Shown here in pieces: positions 26,051 through 34,501 of a stretch of 64,000 bases of DNA. This DNA comes from Bacillota bacterium (GTDB lineage Bacteria; Bacillota; UBA5301; Bu52), in assembly GCA_014896355.1 (NCBI GenBank), contig JADBKO010000015.1:1-64000 (forward strand), written 5' to 3'. The translations under genes were made by a program, and so were the position numbers. Below the pieces are notes generated by a model. That model was not told the DNA's origin and did no database searches. It worked only from the letters and a program-made list of their open reading frames with translations. The first letter of the stretch is position 1; the number at the start of each line of letters is the position of its first letter.

Positions 26051-26584
26051 ATGATCATGGTCTCGCCCGTGCTCATGGGAGTAGAGCCGCGGGAAGAGGA
26101 ATTCAGGGCATCCCGCAACGCCCACGGCCTTGGGCGGCCCTCCGGCCGCGCGTGTCGTGGGCCGCGCCGGGGAGCTCCTCCCGGGTGTTTCCGGATCGCT
26201 CTGGCCTTGTTGGCCGTCGCAATGATCTCCACGGGTTTCACTGTGGGGTTCGTCCGGGGACGAGTAGAAAGCCAAGGGGCTGCCGCAGTCCGTGCCGCTG
26301 GGATTGTCCAGCAGCCCCAGAGCCATGGATTCTTGCCTTGTGCTGGTGGGGGAAAGCCCGAAAAGGCCGAAGTAAACGGGCGTGGACGCTCCGCGATGGT
26401 TCGGACCGTGGTCCAGGCCGGTGACACGCTCTGGGAACTGGCCGCCGCAGCCTATGAGGCCGCAGGAATCCCATCAGAGTCTGTAGATCTGCGACCCGTC
26501 ATCTACGAAATCCGTAAGCGGAACCGAATGACGTCCGCTCAGATTGTTCCGGGGCAGGTTGTGCTTATCCCAGTGAGGCGCTGA
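26051..26584 (+). CDS. yneA: YneA-like LysM protein, probable SOS-induced division inhibitor
   Basis: A 177-residue protein with an Arg/Gly-rich N-terminal segment of ~47 residues, one membrane helix (about 48-70, RIALALLAVAMISTGFTVGFV), a linker, and a C-terminal LysM domain beginning VVQAGDTLWELAAAAYE near 121-137 and ending QIVPGQVVLIPVRR. In Bacillus, YneA is a small membrane-anchored LysM protein transcribed divergently from lexA; it halts division after DNA damage. The same divergent position, the SOS-box-like operators and the domain plan support that role. The long cytoplasmic part is unlike Bacillus YneA (~105 residues). ATG 26051 follows GGGGGGCAC. Confidence 0.75.
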   Translation: MIMVSPVLMGVEPREEEFRASRNAHGLGRPSGRACRGPRRGAPPGCFRIALALLAVAMISTGFTVGFVRGRVESQGAAAVRAAGIVQQPQSHGFLPCAGGGKPEKAEVNGRGRSAMVRTVVQAGDTLWELAAAAYEAAGIPSESVDLRPVIYEIRKRNRMTSAQIVPGQVVLIPVRR

Positions 26585-26909
26585 AGCGTTCGGTCTGCGG
26601 CATGTGCCTTTGGAATGCGTTTCCGAGGGCCTGTGCTGCCCGGGGAGCGAAATTTAACTCTACAAAATAGCCATTTTGTAGAGTTAAGGCTGATCAACCC
26701 GGTGGGCGGCGGTCACGGCCGTACCATGACGAGACGATGAGGTTCAGCACTCTCCGTTGGGAGGCGGCATCCCGACCGCACCTTTCGCTTGCCGTTGGAA
26801 ATCCGGTCGAGGAGGGACCTGGTAGAAGCCTGCGGACTCTCTGCCAAAGGTTGCCAGGGGCCCGACGCCCTGATAAACTTGGAGTCGGTAGACAGAGGTG
26901 GTCACCTTG
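26585..26909. other. Intergenic region with an AT-rich hairpin
   Basis: 325 bases between the yneA-like gene and the recombinase. It contains the 15-bp inverted repeat at 26654-26687. A minus-strand frame with GTG 27043 to stop 26744 (99 codons, end part reading WRIIKVTTSVYRLQVYQG) is open but lacks a ribosome site; I do not call it a gene. Confidence 0.35.
26654..26687. repeat. Perfect 15-bp inverted repeat, 4-base loop
   Basis: TTAACTCTACAAAAT (26654-26668), AGCC, then its exact reverse complement (26673-26687). The stem is strikingly AT-rich in a GC-rich genome. It lies 69 bases after the yneA-like stop. There is no T run on either side, so it may be a factor-binding site or RNA hairpin rather than a classic terminator. 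Confidence 0.7.
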
Positions 26910-28214
26910 ATGATGCGCCACTTTCCGGGGGCCCGTCGCTTTCGGACCAAGCCCCCAGGGACCGCTGAAAGAACCGTAGGCACGGCAGGCGCTCTTGAAG
27001 CGCTGGACACAAGGCCCACAGCAACCGCCTTCACCAGGGACACCGAACACGGCGCCGCCGCGGGCCTGAAGATGGAACAGCCGCACCAGGACCGTCAGAA
27101 GCCAGCCCAGGGCACGCGGGTGTCTTTCCGGCCGGCTGCGCCCGCGAGCCGCGGCAGCCCCAGAAGTCCCGCCCGCACGGCCGTATCGGGCTGGCCCGGC
27201 GGCCCCTATGACTTCGACCTCTGGGTGGCCCAATTCTTGAATTTTTTACGGCTGGGAGCGGACAAGTCCCAGGCGACCTCTGCGGAGTACGAAAGAGACC
27301 TGCGGCTGCTGCGCGACTACCTGTTGGCCGTCCGGTCGGGACGCATGCCTGCTCCCCCGTCCCCTGCCCGGCGCGCCCCGGCCTCAAAGGCAACGGCCTG
27401 TACAGCTGGAGACCTGGCCGCCGCCACGGAAGAAACCGCTGTGCGGCCTCTGGACGTGCGCACCATCTCCGTAGCGGAAATCCGGCAGTTTTTTCTCTAT
27501 CTTCAGGACCAGCGAGGCAATCACCGCTTTGCGCTGGCCCGCAAGCATTCTGCGTACAACGGTTTTTTCCGCTTTCTGGTGCGCGAAAAGGTCATCCGCA
27601 GCAACCCCATGGAAGAAGTGCCGCGGGCCAAGGTCAATGCCCGTGACAGCCTGCGCTCCCACCTGGACGCGTCGCAGGTGCAGAGGCTCGTGGTTTACGT
27701 CCGGTCGGCCAGCAAAATGCCTGAGCGGGACCTGGCGTTTTTTCTTCTTTTTCTGTACGGTGGCCTGCGGGTCAGCGAGCTGGTGAGCCTCTCCGTCGAG
27801 GATGTGGACTTTGCGGAAGGATGCGTACACGTCCTGCACGCCAAAGGCAACAAGCAGCGCATCGTACCTCTGCCGGCGGCGGTGCTAGACGCTATCCGGG
27901 CCCACCTGGCCAGGCGGCCCCACCCAGAATCCCGGTATCTGTTCACGAACAAGGAAGGCGGCGCCATGAGCCGGCAGACCGCCTATTTCCTGGTGAAGAA
28001 GTTCGCGCGCGAACTGGGCTTCGACGCGCGGATTTCCCCTCATTCGCTGCGCCATACCTGCGCCACCGCCCTGTTGGATGCCGGGGTGGATCTTCGCTAC
28101 ATCCAGGAATTTCTAGGCCATTCCAACGTGGCCACCACGCAGATCTACACCCATGTCAGCCAGCAGCGGCTGCGCAAGGTCATTCTGGACAGAGACCCGT
28201 ACCGGGATTCCTAA
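26910..28214 (+). CDS. XerC/XerD-type tyrosine recombinase
   Basis: A site-specific recombinase with all catalytic residues: Arg in GGLRVSEL (about 287), Lys in HAKGNKQR (312), HSLRH (378-382), His in GHSNVATTQ (404) and the nucleophile Tyr in IYTH (413). The core-binding domain starts near YDFDLWVAQFLNFLRLG (about residue 102) and contains a ~35-residue Pro/Ala-rich insert. The first ~100 residues are Arg/Pro-rich and unconserved. ATG 26910 has AGAGGTGG upstream, but ATG 27072 is also possible. Context is chromosomal, with no phage genes, so a Xer-like housekeeping recombinase is likelier than an integrase. In Bacillus a recombinase gene (yneB) also follows yneA. Confidence 0.85.
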   Translation: MMRHFPGARRFRTKPPGTAERTVGTAGALEALDTRPTATAFTRDTEHGAAAGLKMEQPHQDRQKPAQGTRVSFRPAAPASRGSPRSPARTAVSGWPGGPYDFDLWVAQFLNFLRLGADKSQATSAEYERDLRLLRDYLLAVRSGRMPAPPSPARRAPASKATACTAGDLAAATEETAVRPLDVRTISVAEIRQFFLYLQDQRGNHRFALARKHSAYNGFFRFLVREKVIRSNPMEEVPRAKVNARDSLRSHLDASQVQRLVVYVRSASKMPERDLAFFLLFLYGGLRVSELVSLSVEDVDFAEGCVHVLHAKGNKQRIVPLPAAVLDAIRAHLARRPHPESRYLFTNKEGGAMSRQTAYFLVKKFARELGFDARISPHSLRHTCATALLDAGVDLRYIQEFLGHSNVATTQIYTHVSQQRLRKVILDRDPYRDS

Positions 28215-28225
28215 CAGCGGACGGG

Positions 28226-28453
28226 CTAATGGCCACAAGTGCTGCACGTACCGCCGCCGCAGCCTGCGCAACCGTTTCCGCCACCCGCGCTGGCACGCAA
28301 TGAACCGCCGGCGGAGTGAGCGAAACAAGAAACCAGCTTGCGCACATCCTTACTGCCGCAATGCGGGCACTTCACCGGATCCGTAGCGTTATGGGCACGC
28401 AGCTCCTCGAACTGGCTGCCGCAGCTTTCGCAGCGATACTCGAACAAAGGCAT
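28226..28453 (-). CDS. FmdB-type zinc ribbon protein
   Basis: A 75-residue protein. The N-terminal ~45 residues, MPLFEYRCESCGSQFEEL followed by VKCPHCGSKDVRKLVS, form the single four-cysteine zinc ribbon of the FmdB/CxxC_CxxC_SSSS family, thought to be regulatory. The tail is Gly/Ser-rich with further cysteines (GCAGCGGGTCSTCGH), as in many members. ATG 28453 follows GGGGAGGGG. It converges on the recombinase gene, 11 bases apart. Confidence 0.9.
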   Translation of the reverse strand: MPLFEYRCESCGSQFEELRAHNATDPVKCPHCGSKDVRKLVSCFAHSAGGSLRASAGGGNGCAGCGGGTCSTCGH

Positions 28454-28853
28454 TGAATCCCCTCCCCCGCGAATCTGCCTGGATAGCGACAAAAGCAAGT
28501 CAACAAGTCAAAAACCACCACCATCTACTTTACACTAACAAAACAACGCGGAGCGCTCTTGCCTGCCCGCCGGGCGTCTGGGCCCGGCAATGTGACCACG
28601 ACTATTGTACACCGGCCCACAGTGCAGAACAAGCCAGGCTTTTTCCGCGCGTGACAGCCAGGCTTTTCCGCGGCTTCCGGCCTTGGGGCCCCCCCTCTCC
28701 CTGCCCGGCGTTTAGCCCGGCTTATGGCATAGTCCGCGGCGTGTGGCGCATAAGTATCTCTTCAGAAGTGCGCAAGCAGGGATCATCCCTTGCGAGCACC
28801 AGTATGGATATTCCTTTGCCTGGGGAAACCGGAAGTGAGGCGAGCAATAAATC
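28454..28853. other. 400-base intergenic region with repeats
   Basis: No gene seen. It holds a 7-bp tandem repeat on the minus strand upstream of the zinc ribbon gene (GACTTGT, GACTTGC), a perfect GCCGGGC/GCCCGGC hairpin at 28570-28589, and two copies of AGCCAGGCTTTT(T)CCGCG at 28632-28649 and 28656-28672. Confidence 0.4.
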
Positions 28854-29249
28854 ATGGTGCTGCAGCGTGAGCGGACCAGCGGCGAACTGTCCACGTGGTC
28901 CACGCCCCTGTCGGTGGTGGCAGGGACGGCTTTGGCCTTCCTTTTGATGGTGATCCTGGGGGTAGTACTCGGCGGTGTGCTGGCATACAGCCCGCTGGGC
29001 GAGATCAGCCCGGGCCTCACCTGGACCCTGCACCTGCTGGGCTTGGCCGTTGCCGCCGGATATGCGGCCCGCCGCGCAGCCCGTCGGGGATGGTTGGCAG
29101 GCGCCCTGGTCGGGGCAATCTACGCGGGGGTGCTCTACGTGCTGCGGGACGTCCTGGCGCTGGCAATCCCCGTTGGAAGCCTGGGCCTCGCCGTGCTGGG
29201 AGCCGCGATGATAGGGTCGGTGGCCGGGATGCTAGCCAAGGGCCTGTAG
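28854..29249 (+). CDS. TIGR04086-type membrane protein
   Basis: A 131-residue protein with four membrane helices (about 19-44, 56-72, 80-97, 102-128) and a short charged N-terminus, the size and layout of the TIGR04086 family of small Firmicutes membrane proteins of unknown role. ATG 28854 lacks an obvious Shine-Dalgarno. The 3' 115 bases overlap, in the opposite direction, the abnormal extension of the broken asparagine synthetase frame. Confidence 0.7.
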   Translation: MVLQRERTSGELSTWSTPLSVVAGTALAFLLMVILGVVLGGVLAYSPLGEISPGLTWTLHLLGLAVAAGYAARRAARRGWLAGALVGAIYAGVLYVLRDVLALAIPVGSLGLAVLGAAMIGSVAGMLAKGL

Positions 29250-30433
29250 CTGGCTGCGGCCCCCAACAGATCGCGATCCCCGTCCACGAAAAGGCGGTGC
29301 CACACTTCTAAAACAACCAGGGTAAGGATCTGGCGGCTCCTCAGCGAAGACATCGGCCCGGCTGATTGCAAAAGCTGGCGTACGGCGCTGTCTCGGAAAT
29401 AGCCCCGTTCCCGGAACCGGCGGGACCGCAAGACGCTGGCCGCATACGCATATAGTTCCTCGCTCAGCCAAGCCCTCATCGGCGCGGTGAATCCCACCTT
29501 TTTCCGCTGCAGAACCTCCGGTGGCAGGACATTTGCCAAAGCCTTCTTCAAAACATACTTCAGTGTGTTCCCTGACACCTTCAACCCTGCGGGAAGCGTA
29601 GCCGCAAATTCCACCACCCGATGGTCCAAAAACGGCACCCGGAGCTCCAACGAGTAGGCCATGGTCAGCTTGTCCGCTTTCAGCAGCGTGTCATCCGGCA
29701 ACCAGGAACAAATATCAAAGTAAAGCATCTGATCCAGTGGATCCCCCTGACCCCGCGGGGGCTCCGGCGAGTCGGGCGGAAAGGCCGCCCGTGTCCATTC
29801 CTGAAGGTCCCACCCGGCCAGGGCGTTGCGAGTGGTGTCCGAGTAAAGCGCTTCCTTCAGTACGTCCGGAAAGGTGTACCCGACGCCCCGATACCAACTG
29901 GGCACAGGATCCAGCAGACGCTGGAGAAGGTTATGGCCGGGCATACGGGCGGAGACCAACCCGGCCAGCGGGCGCACCACTCTTTCCCGCAGAGGTGCCG
30001 GTAAGCGCTGGAACTGCCGAACTGCCCGGGAAGCGTAGTACACCTCATAACCGGCGAATAGCTCGTCCGCCCCCTCGCCCGAAAGGATCACCGGGACCCC
30101 GGCCTGGGCCACTGTGTGGCTGATGAAATACAGTGGAATAATACTGGGATCGCCCAACGGCTCCTCCAGATGCCAAAGGATGGCCGCAAGGCTGGCCGGT
30201 ACCTGGTCAGGCCCCACGACGGCCTCGTGATGCACGGCGCCGAAGCGCCTAGCCGCGGCCCGGGCCAGGTCCAACTCGTAGAACCCTGCCTGCGGCACCC
30301 CGGCATGGGCGAAGCCCAGCGAAAAAGTCTGCAACGGCCGGGGAGGCAGGGGCGGATCCGGGGTGATCCCAGGCGCTGCGCCGCTTTCGGGTATGGCGCT
30401 GAAATCGGAGGACGCACCTGCCGCCAAGGCCAT
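29135..30433 (-). pseudogene. asnB: Asparagine synthetase, C-terminal fragment
   Basis: The synthetase half of AsnB in a frame different from its glutaminase half. It begins MALAAGASSDFSAIPESG, then TFSLGFAHAG, and continues normally through the ILSGEGADELFAGY motif and the DDTLLKADKLTMAYSLELRVPFLD stretch. The pyrophosphatase loop SGGxDSS that binds ATP, together with the ~100 residues expected before MALAAGA, is absent. The end is also odd: after VLEVWHRLFVDGDRDLLG, where AsnB proteins usually finish, the frame runs on for about 40 codons into the antisense of the neighbouring gene, as if the stop had been lost. This half could not make asparagine. Taken with the N-terminal piece it is a broken gene, unless an assembly error is to blame. 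Confidence 0.8.
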
Positions 30434-31046
30434 AGCGGAAGGTCAGATAGGCGTGAAGGGCGCGCAGGTCCGGCACGGCCTGCACCTCGGGAAGGCTCAG
30501 TAGAGCTTTGATTTCTGACGCAAACGCCAGCCCGGCCGGTGCCGGCGTCTCCGGCCCAGGCCGGCTCAGCCGGCCCGTTCGCCCCGGCCGGATTTCCATG
30601 TAGTACAGCGGTTTGATCCCCAACCGGTCCCGGGCCAACAGCAGACTCCGGCGGCGCCGGTCCCAAAGCGCAAAGGCGAACATCCCCCGTAAACGGTCCA
30701 GACAGCCTGCCCCTTCCTCCTCGTACAAATGAAGGATGATCTCGACATCGGAATGGGTGCGGAAAACATGGCCCTGCCGGGTTAGCTGGCGCCGCAGCTC
30801 GAGATGATTGTAGATCTCCCCGTTACAGACCAGGTACAGAGACCCATCTTCATTGCCCAAGGGCTGTTGGCCGTCTTCCCGGCCAATGATGGCCAGGCGC
30901 TGAAACCCTAGGCCAAGGCCGGGCTCCTGGTGCACACCCCTGCCGTCGGGTCCACGATGGGCCATTTCCTGGCACATGGCGTTCAGCACCTCGAGACTGG
31001 GGGAAGGGCCGTCCACTGCAAAGGCGATTCCGCAGATGCCGCACAC
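30249..31046 (-). pseudogene. asnB: Asparagine synthetase, N-terminal glutaminase fragment
   Basis: The class II glutamine amidotransferase half of AsnB: GTG-TGC start giving MCGICGIAF with the nucleophile Cys2, MAHRGPDGRG near 29-38, LVCNGEIYNHLELR near 71-84 and LRGMFAFALWD near 119-129. Homology ends at HAYLTFRY (about 196-203), after which the frame is nonsense (RCVLRFQRHTRKRRS) to its stop. One base over, the other frame picks up MALAAGA, so a single deletion of roughly 300 bases (not a multiple of three) would explain both the shift and the missing P-loop. GGGAGG precedes the start. Three TTTCAT repeats lie 70-95 bases upstream. Confidence 0.8.
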
Positions 31047-31113
31047 GATGCTGGTGTCCTCCCGTATTCCGCAGGCTCTTCTGCCCGTGTAACCAATAGA
31101 CTAATACCGGCAC

Positions 31114-31141
31114 ATGAAAATGGCATGAAATCCATATGAAA
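31114..31141 (-). promoter_or_regulatory. Three TTTCAT direct repeats, 11-bp period, upstream of asnB
   Basis: Minus-strand TTTCAT at 31136-31141, 31125-31130 and 31114-31119, each exactly 11 bases from the next. OmpR/PhoB-family response regulators bind such phased repeats. An array of the same kind lies before the secreted protein gene at 34071-34098, and a regulator of this family is encoded between the two. Confidence 0.65.
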
Positions 31142-31278
31142 ACTATTTCATCCTCCGCCCCGGAACCCGGAGGAGGATTTCCGCGGGCAGGCGATAAAGA
31201 AACGGCACAGACCTGCGAAAAAGGGGCGCAGACGGGGCCATGGCGCGAGGGCAAGTCGCCTCCACAGCGGCCGGAGCC

Positions 31279-32724
31279 CTACGAAGCCACCAGCAGAGGC
31301 AGCCTCACTCGCACGGTGGTTCCGGACCCGGGGGTGCTTTCGATGCGTATGGATCCGCCATGGGCTTCCGCTACCTGCCGGGCAATGGAAAGCCCCAGGC
31401 CGCTTCCTCCCATTTGGCGGGAACGGGCCTTGTCCACCCGGTAGAACCGCTGAAACACATGGGGCAGGTGTTCCGGGGGAATCCCGATGCCCGTATCGGA
31501 TATACTCACCTCTGCGGCGGAGATCCGGCCGGTGTCGGAGGTGCCGAGGCGTACCGTTACATGGCCGGGCCCGGGGGTATACTTGATGGCATTGTCAATC
31601 AAATTTCCGAACAGTTGTGCCAAACGGTCCTTGTCTCCGTGGATGCGAAGCATTCTTCCCGCCAGGTTCTCGTAGCACAAGCGTAAGCCCTTGGCTTCCG
31701 CGAGGGGACGGAAACGCTTCACCACCTCGCCCAGCACCGTGCTGAGATCGAGCTCCTCCGGGTGCAACCAGGGTTGCCCCGAGTCGGCGCGCGCCAGCGT
31801 CAACAGGTTTTCCACCAACCGGGTCATTCGCTGCGCTTCGGAGCCGACTTCGCGCAAAAACGAGCGGTATTGCTCCTCGCTCCTGGAGGGGATACGCAGG
31901 GCCACATCCACCACGCCTCGAATGATGGTCAAAGGGGTACGCAGTTCGTGGGATGCGTCCGCAGTAAACTGCCTTTCGCGCTGAAATGCCTCCTCCAGGC
32001 GGTCCAGCATTTCGTCGAAAGCCGCAGCCAGGCGGGTGACCTCGTCGTCGGGGACGGAGCGCAGGTTCAGGCGCCGCTTCAGGTCTCCGGCGCTGATCTC
32101 CCGCGCCGTAGAGGTAATGCGGTCGATGGGAGCCAGAGCAGCGCGCGAAAGCCAAAGTCCCAGGACGGCGGAGAGAAGCAAAGCCAGGGCGGACCCTGCC
32201 AGAATGACGTTGCGCAGCCTCTGCAAAGTATCGTAAAGTGAATCCACGGGCCGCGCCACTTGGATCATCCCCAACACCTTGCCTTGGGCCCGCACCGGAA
32301 GAGTGTAGACCAGCATGTTGCCCAGTCCCCGCACCTGCTCCAGGGTCCGCAGCGCCACTCCCCGGCGGGCCTGCGCCAGCAACGCCGGAGCACCGCCCAC
32401 CACCAAGTGCCGCAGGTTGCGGGAAGCCACCAACACCGTGCCGTGGGCGTCCCGCAGTTGTACGAAAACGTCGGAATGGGCAAATTGCTGCACTAATTCG
32501 GGGTCGGCCAGGTTGAGAAAAGTACCGGTGGCGTCCTTGTGCTCCTCGGCGCTGGAATCGATGAAGCGTGCGATCTCCGTGGCGGTGAGACGCACCGTAT
32601 CCTCGGCAGCGGAGAAAAGAGAATGGCGGAAACTCATGAAGACAGCGGATCCCAGCAGAACCAGGGTGCCTAACAGGACGCCGCTATAGAGCAGGGCCAA
32701 ACGGGTTCGGACGGACCGCATCAT
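31279..32724 (-). CDS. Sensor histidine kinase
   Basis: A 481-residue two-component kinase. It has a membrane helix at about 9-31, an extracellular sensing region of ~150 residues, a second helix near 180-205, a HAMP domain ([24 protein letters not shown]), the phosphoacceptor in [11 protein letters not shown] (about His259), and the ATPase with [31 protein letters not shown] and [13 protein letters not shown]. It resembles the CssS/ArlS/CusS group. Its ATG overlaps the stop of the regulator gene (ATGA), so the pair is translationally coupled. The signal is unknown. Confidence 0.95.
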   Translation of the reverse strand: MMRSVRTRLALLYSGVLLGTLVLLGSAVFMSFRHSLFSAAEDTVRLTATEIARFIDSSAEEHKDATGTFLNLADPELVQQFAHSDVFVQLRDAHGTVLVASRNLRHLVVGGAPALLAQARRGVALRTLEQVRGLGNMLVYTLPVRAQGKVLGMIQVARPVDSLYDTLQRLRNVILAGSALALLLSAVLGLWLSRAALAPIDRITSTAREISAGDLKRRLNLRSVPDDEVTRLAAAFDEMLDRLEEAFQRERQFTADASHELRTPLTIIRGVVDVALRIPSRSEEQYRSFLREVGSEAQRMTRLVENLLTLARADSGQPWLHPEELDLSTVLGEVVKRFRPLAEAKGLRLCYENLAGRMLRIHGDKDRLAQLFGNLIDNAIKYTPGPGHVTVRLGTSDTGRISAAEVSISDTGIGIPPEHLPHVFQRFYRVDKARSRQMGGSGLGLSIARQVAEAHGGSIRIESTPGSGTTVRVRLPLLVAS

Positions 32725-33413
32725 TCCTTTGCCCCTTGCTCCCGCAGAACGTACCCCACGCCCCGGACCGTGTGGATCAACCGGGGGCTTTGACCATCTT
32801 CGATTTTCCTGCGCAGCAGGCGGATATAGGCATCCACCACATTGCTGGCACCCTCGAAATTGTATCCCCATACCTGGGCCTCGATTTGCGAGCGGGTCAG
32901 CACCTGATTGCGGTGCCGCAGAAGAAGGAGAAGAAGCTGAAATTCGCGAGCCGTCAGTTCGATGCTCCTGCCACCCCGGCGCACCGTCCGGGAGACGGGA
33001 TCCAGCTCCAATTCCCCCGCCCGCAAAACAGGTCCATCCGGGCTTCCCCGCCGATTCCCCCGGCGTAAAAGTGCCCGCATCCGGGCCAGGAGCTCTTCGA
33101 AGGCGAAAGGTTTGGTCAAATAGTCATCGGCGCCGGCATCGAGTCCTACGACTTTGTCACTCACAGCGTCTTTGGCGGTCAACATCAGGATGGGCGTCCC
33201 ATTTCCCTGCTGCCGCAGACGGCGGCAGACCTCCACACCGTCCAGCTTGGGCAAGAGAATATCCAGCAGGATCAGATCGTACTGACCGTTCGCTGCCAAA
33301 TCCAAAGCTTCTGCCCCGTCCGGGGCCACATCCACAGAATAGCCTTCCTCCACCAGGCCCCGGCGGAGGAAGGCCGCGATCCGTTGCTCGTCTTCCACAA
33401 CCAGGATGGACAA
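32721..33413 (-). CDS. OmpR/PhoB-family response regulator
   Basis: A 230-residue regulator: receiver domain starting [10 protein letters not shown] with acidic pocket Glu7/Asp8, phosphorylation site Asp51 in [10 protein letters not shown], and Lys101 in LTKPF; then a winged-helix DNA-binding domain ([47 protein letters not shown]). TTG 33413 is chosen because GGAGG lies 9 bases upstream and the receiver starts there; 30 more codons are open upstream. TATAAT on the minus strand at about 33484-33489 may be its -10. Likely targets are the two promoters with TTTCAT arrays. Confidence 0.94.
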   Translation of the reverse strand: MSILVVEDEQRIAAFLRRGLVEEGYSVDVAPDGAEALDLAANGQYDLILLDILLPKLDGVEVCRRLRQQGNGTPILMLTAKDAVSDKVVGLDAGADDYLTKPFAFEELLARMRALLRRGNRRGSPDGPVLRAGELELDPVSRTVRRGGRSIELTAREFQLLLLLLRHRNQVLTRSQIEAQVWGYNFEGASNVVDAYIRLLRRKIEDGQSPRLIHTVRGVGYVLREQGAKE

Positions 33414-33599
33414 GACGTCTAGCCTCCGTTTGGGCCCAAGGCGACCCTGAGGCAGCCTCCCGCCATAGCCATGGCCCAGTCTCATTATATCCAGGATGTC
33501 CAAGTTTGGCCAGGTACGGCGGGCCAGGTGCAGTGGGCCGGATACGGTACTGGCCCCGAGCGGGACTTGCGGGGAAGGTCCCGCCCGGGAAGGGCTGCA

Positions 33600-33965
33600 T
33601 CAAAACTGGTGCTGGCCGCCGAAGTCCCCTTCCTCGTAGCCCGGGGTTCCTGGCGCCTCCGCAGGGTCGCCGGCGGGCTCGGAGTCGGATTCGGATTCTC
33701 TTTCTGCTTCTGCCGCCTGCTCCGATTCCTGGCCGTTCTGGCCGCTGGGCGCCGCAGAGACGCTAGTCTGGCCAGGCCCAGACTGTTGCGGCGCAGCCAA
33801 GGCAGGAGTCCCCGGGGCCGAAGCGGCGGCTTGAGCAGCCGGGGCCGCAGACCCAGCCGGAGCAGCCGGGGCCGCCGTGCCGGCGGCCAAAGCCAGCACC
33901 GGCAACGACAGCAACAATGCCAAAACGCCCACCCAAATCATGACCTTCCTGTTTCCTTTGCGCAT
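33600..33965 (-). CDS. Secreted Ala/Pro/Glu-rich protein
   Basis: A 121-residue protein with a clear signal peptide (MRKGNRKVMIWVGVLALLLSLPVLALA, cleavage likely after ALAAG), then a low-complexity chain rich in Ala, Pro, Ser and Glu, turning acidic (EAERESESDSEP) and ending PGYEEGDFGGQHQF. No fold or enzyme motif is seen; it could be a wall-associated or metal/cation-binding polypeptide, which is a guess. AAGGAGG precedes the ATG by 7 bases. The promoter region has three 11-bp-phased repeats and a leader hairpin at 34030-34049. It sits just upstream of the two-component genes in the same direction, so it is a likely target of that system. Confidence 0.75.
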   Translation of the reverse strand: MRKGNRKVMIWVGVLALLLSLPVLALAAGTAAPAAPAGSAAPAAQAAASAPGTPALAAPQQSGPGQTSVSAAPSGQNGQESEQAAEAERESESDSEPAGDPAEAPGTPGYEEGDFGGQHQF

Positions 33966-34070
33966 CGATAGACCTCCTTCGGAATTCCGGCGCTTACGGA
34001 CGTCTATTGGACGCAGATGCACGCCAGTCTGCCGGCCTTTCTGCCGGCAAGTGTAGTCTAGCGCAGGTAC

Positions 34071-34098
34071 ATGAAAGGCACGTGAAATGGTAATGAAC
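34071..34098 (-). promoter_or_regulatory. Three TTTCAT-like direct repeats, 11-bp period, upstream of the secreted protein
   Basis: On the minus strand GTTCAT (34093-34098), TTTCAC (34082-34087) and TTTCAT (34071-34076) are spaced exactly 11 bases. They lie about 105-135 bases before the gene start, with TACACT-like -10 candidates between. Same design as the asnB array. Confidence 0.6.
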
Positions 34099-34158
34099 TT
34101 TTTTTCACACGGACGGCCAAGGACCAGCGTCAGAGAGGGTCGGCACCAGAGGAGTTCG

Positions 34159-34204
34159 GTCAGCCTGGGCCCGCCCGGGATCGTTCCACTGGACCCAGGC
34201 TGAC
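34159..34204. repeat. 11-bp inverted repeat after the 34223-34501 gene
   Basis: GTCAGCCTGGG (34159-34169) and its exact reverse complement (34194-34204) enclose 24 bases. It directly follows the stop of the small minus-strand gene at 34223 and could end its transcript, although no T run follows. Confidence 0.45.
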
Positions 34205-34222
34205 GCGAGGCGGCAGTCCGGC

Positions 34223-34501
34223 TCAGCCCAGCTGTGGGGTCTTGGGAGAGTGCTGGAAGATGCCCACCAAATTGTAGAAGCCGACCACGATGTCGATGAG
34301 TTTGTCTGCGGCCGCCAGGACCTGTTCCTTGGTCACGGGCAGATCCATGAACTCCTTGGCTGTATCATAAAATACCGCCAGCGTATCCAGCACGGCCTTT
34401 TTCTTTTCCGGCCCAAACCCGGGGTGCTCAAATTCGACGACCAGCTGCTTGATCGCCACCAACAAGGCAACCATGGCCGTCACATACTTCAGCCAGTTCA
34501 T
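34223..34501 (-). CDS. Small protein of unknown function
   Basis: A 92-residue protein with a hydrophobic N-terminal helix (MNWLKYVTAMVALLVAIKQLVVEF), then FGPEKKKAVLDTLAVFYDTAKEF and a second helical part ADKLIDIVVGFYNLVGIF. The KKKAVL-plus-amphipathic-helix pattern recalls small holin-neighbour or phage-associated proteins, but I cannot name a family. GGAAGGGAAAAGGGG stands before the ATG, a strong site. It is read away from the tRNA-Trp gene, 224 bases off. Confidence 0.65.
   Translation of the reverse strand: MNWLKYVTAMVALLVAIKQLVVEFEHPGFGPEKKKAVLDTLAVFYDTAKEFMDLPVTKEQVLAAADKLIDIVVGFYNLVGIFQHSPKTPQLG

Noticed and set aside
26910-28214. Tyrosine recombinase as phage or island integrase
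   Set aside because: No other mobile genes, no att-like repeats around a tRNA and a normal chromosomal setting; the Xer-type reading is simpler.
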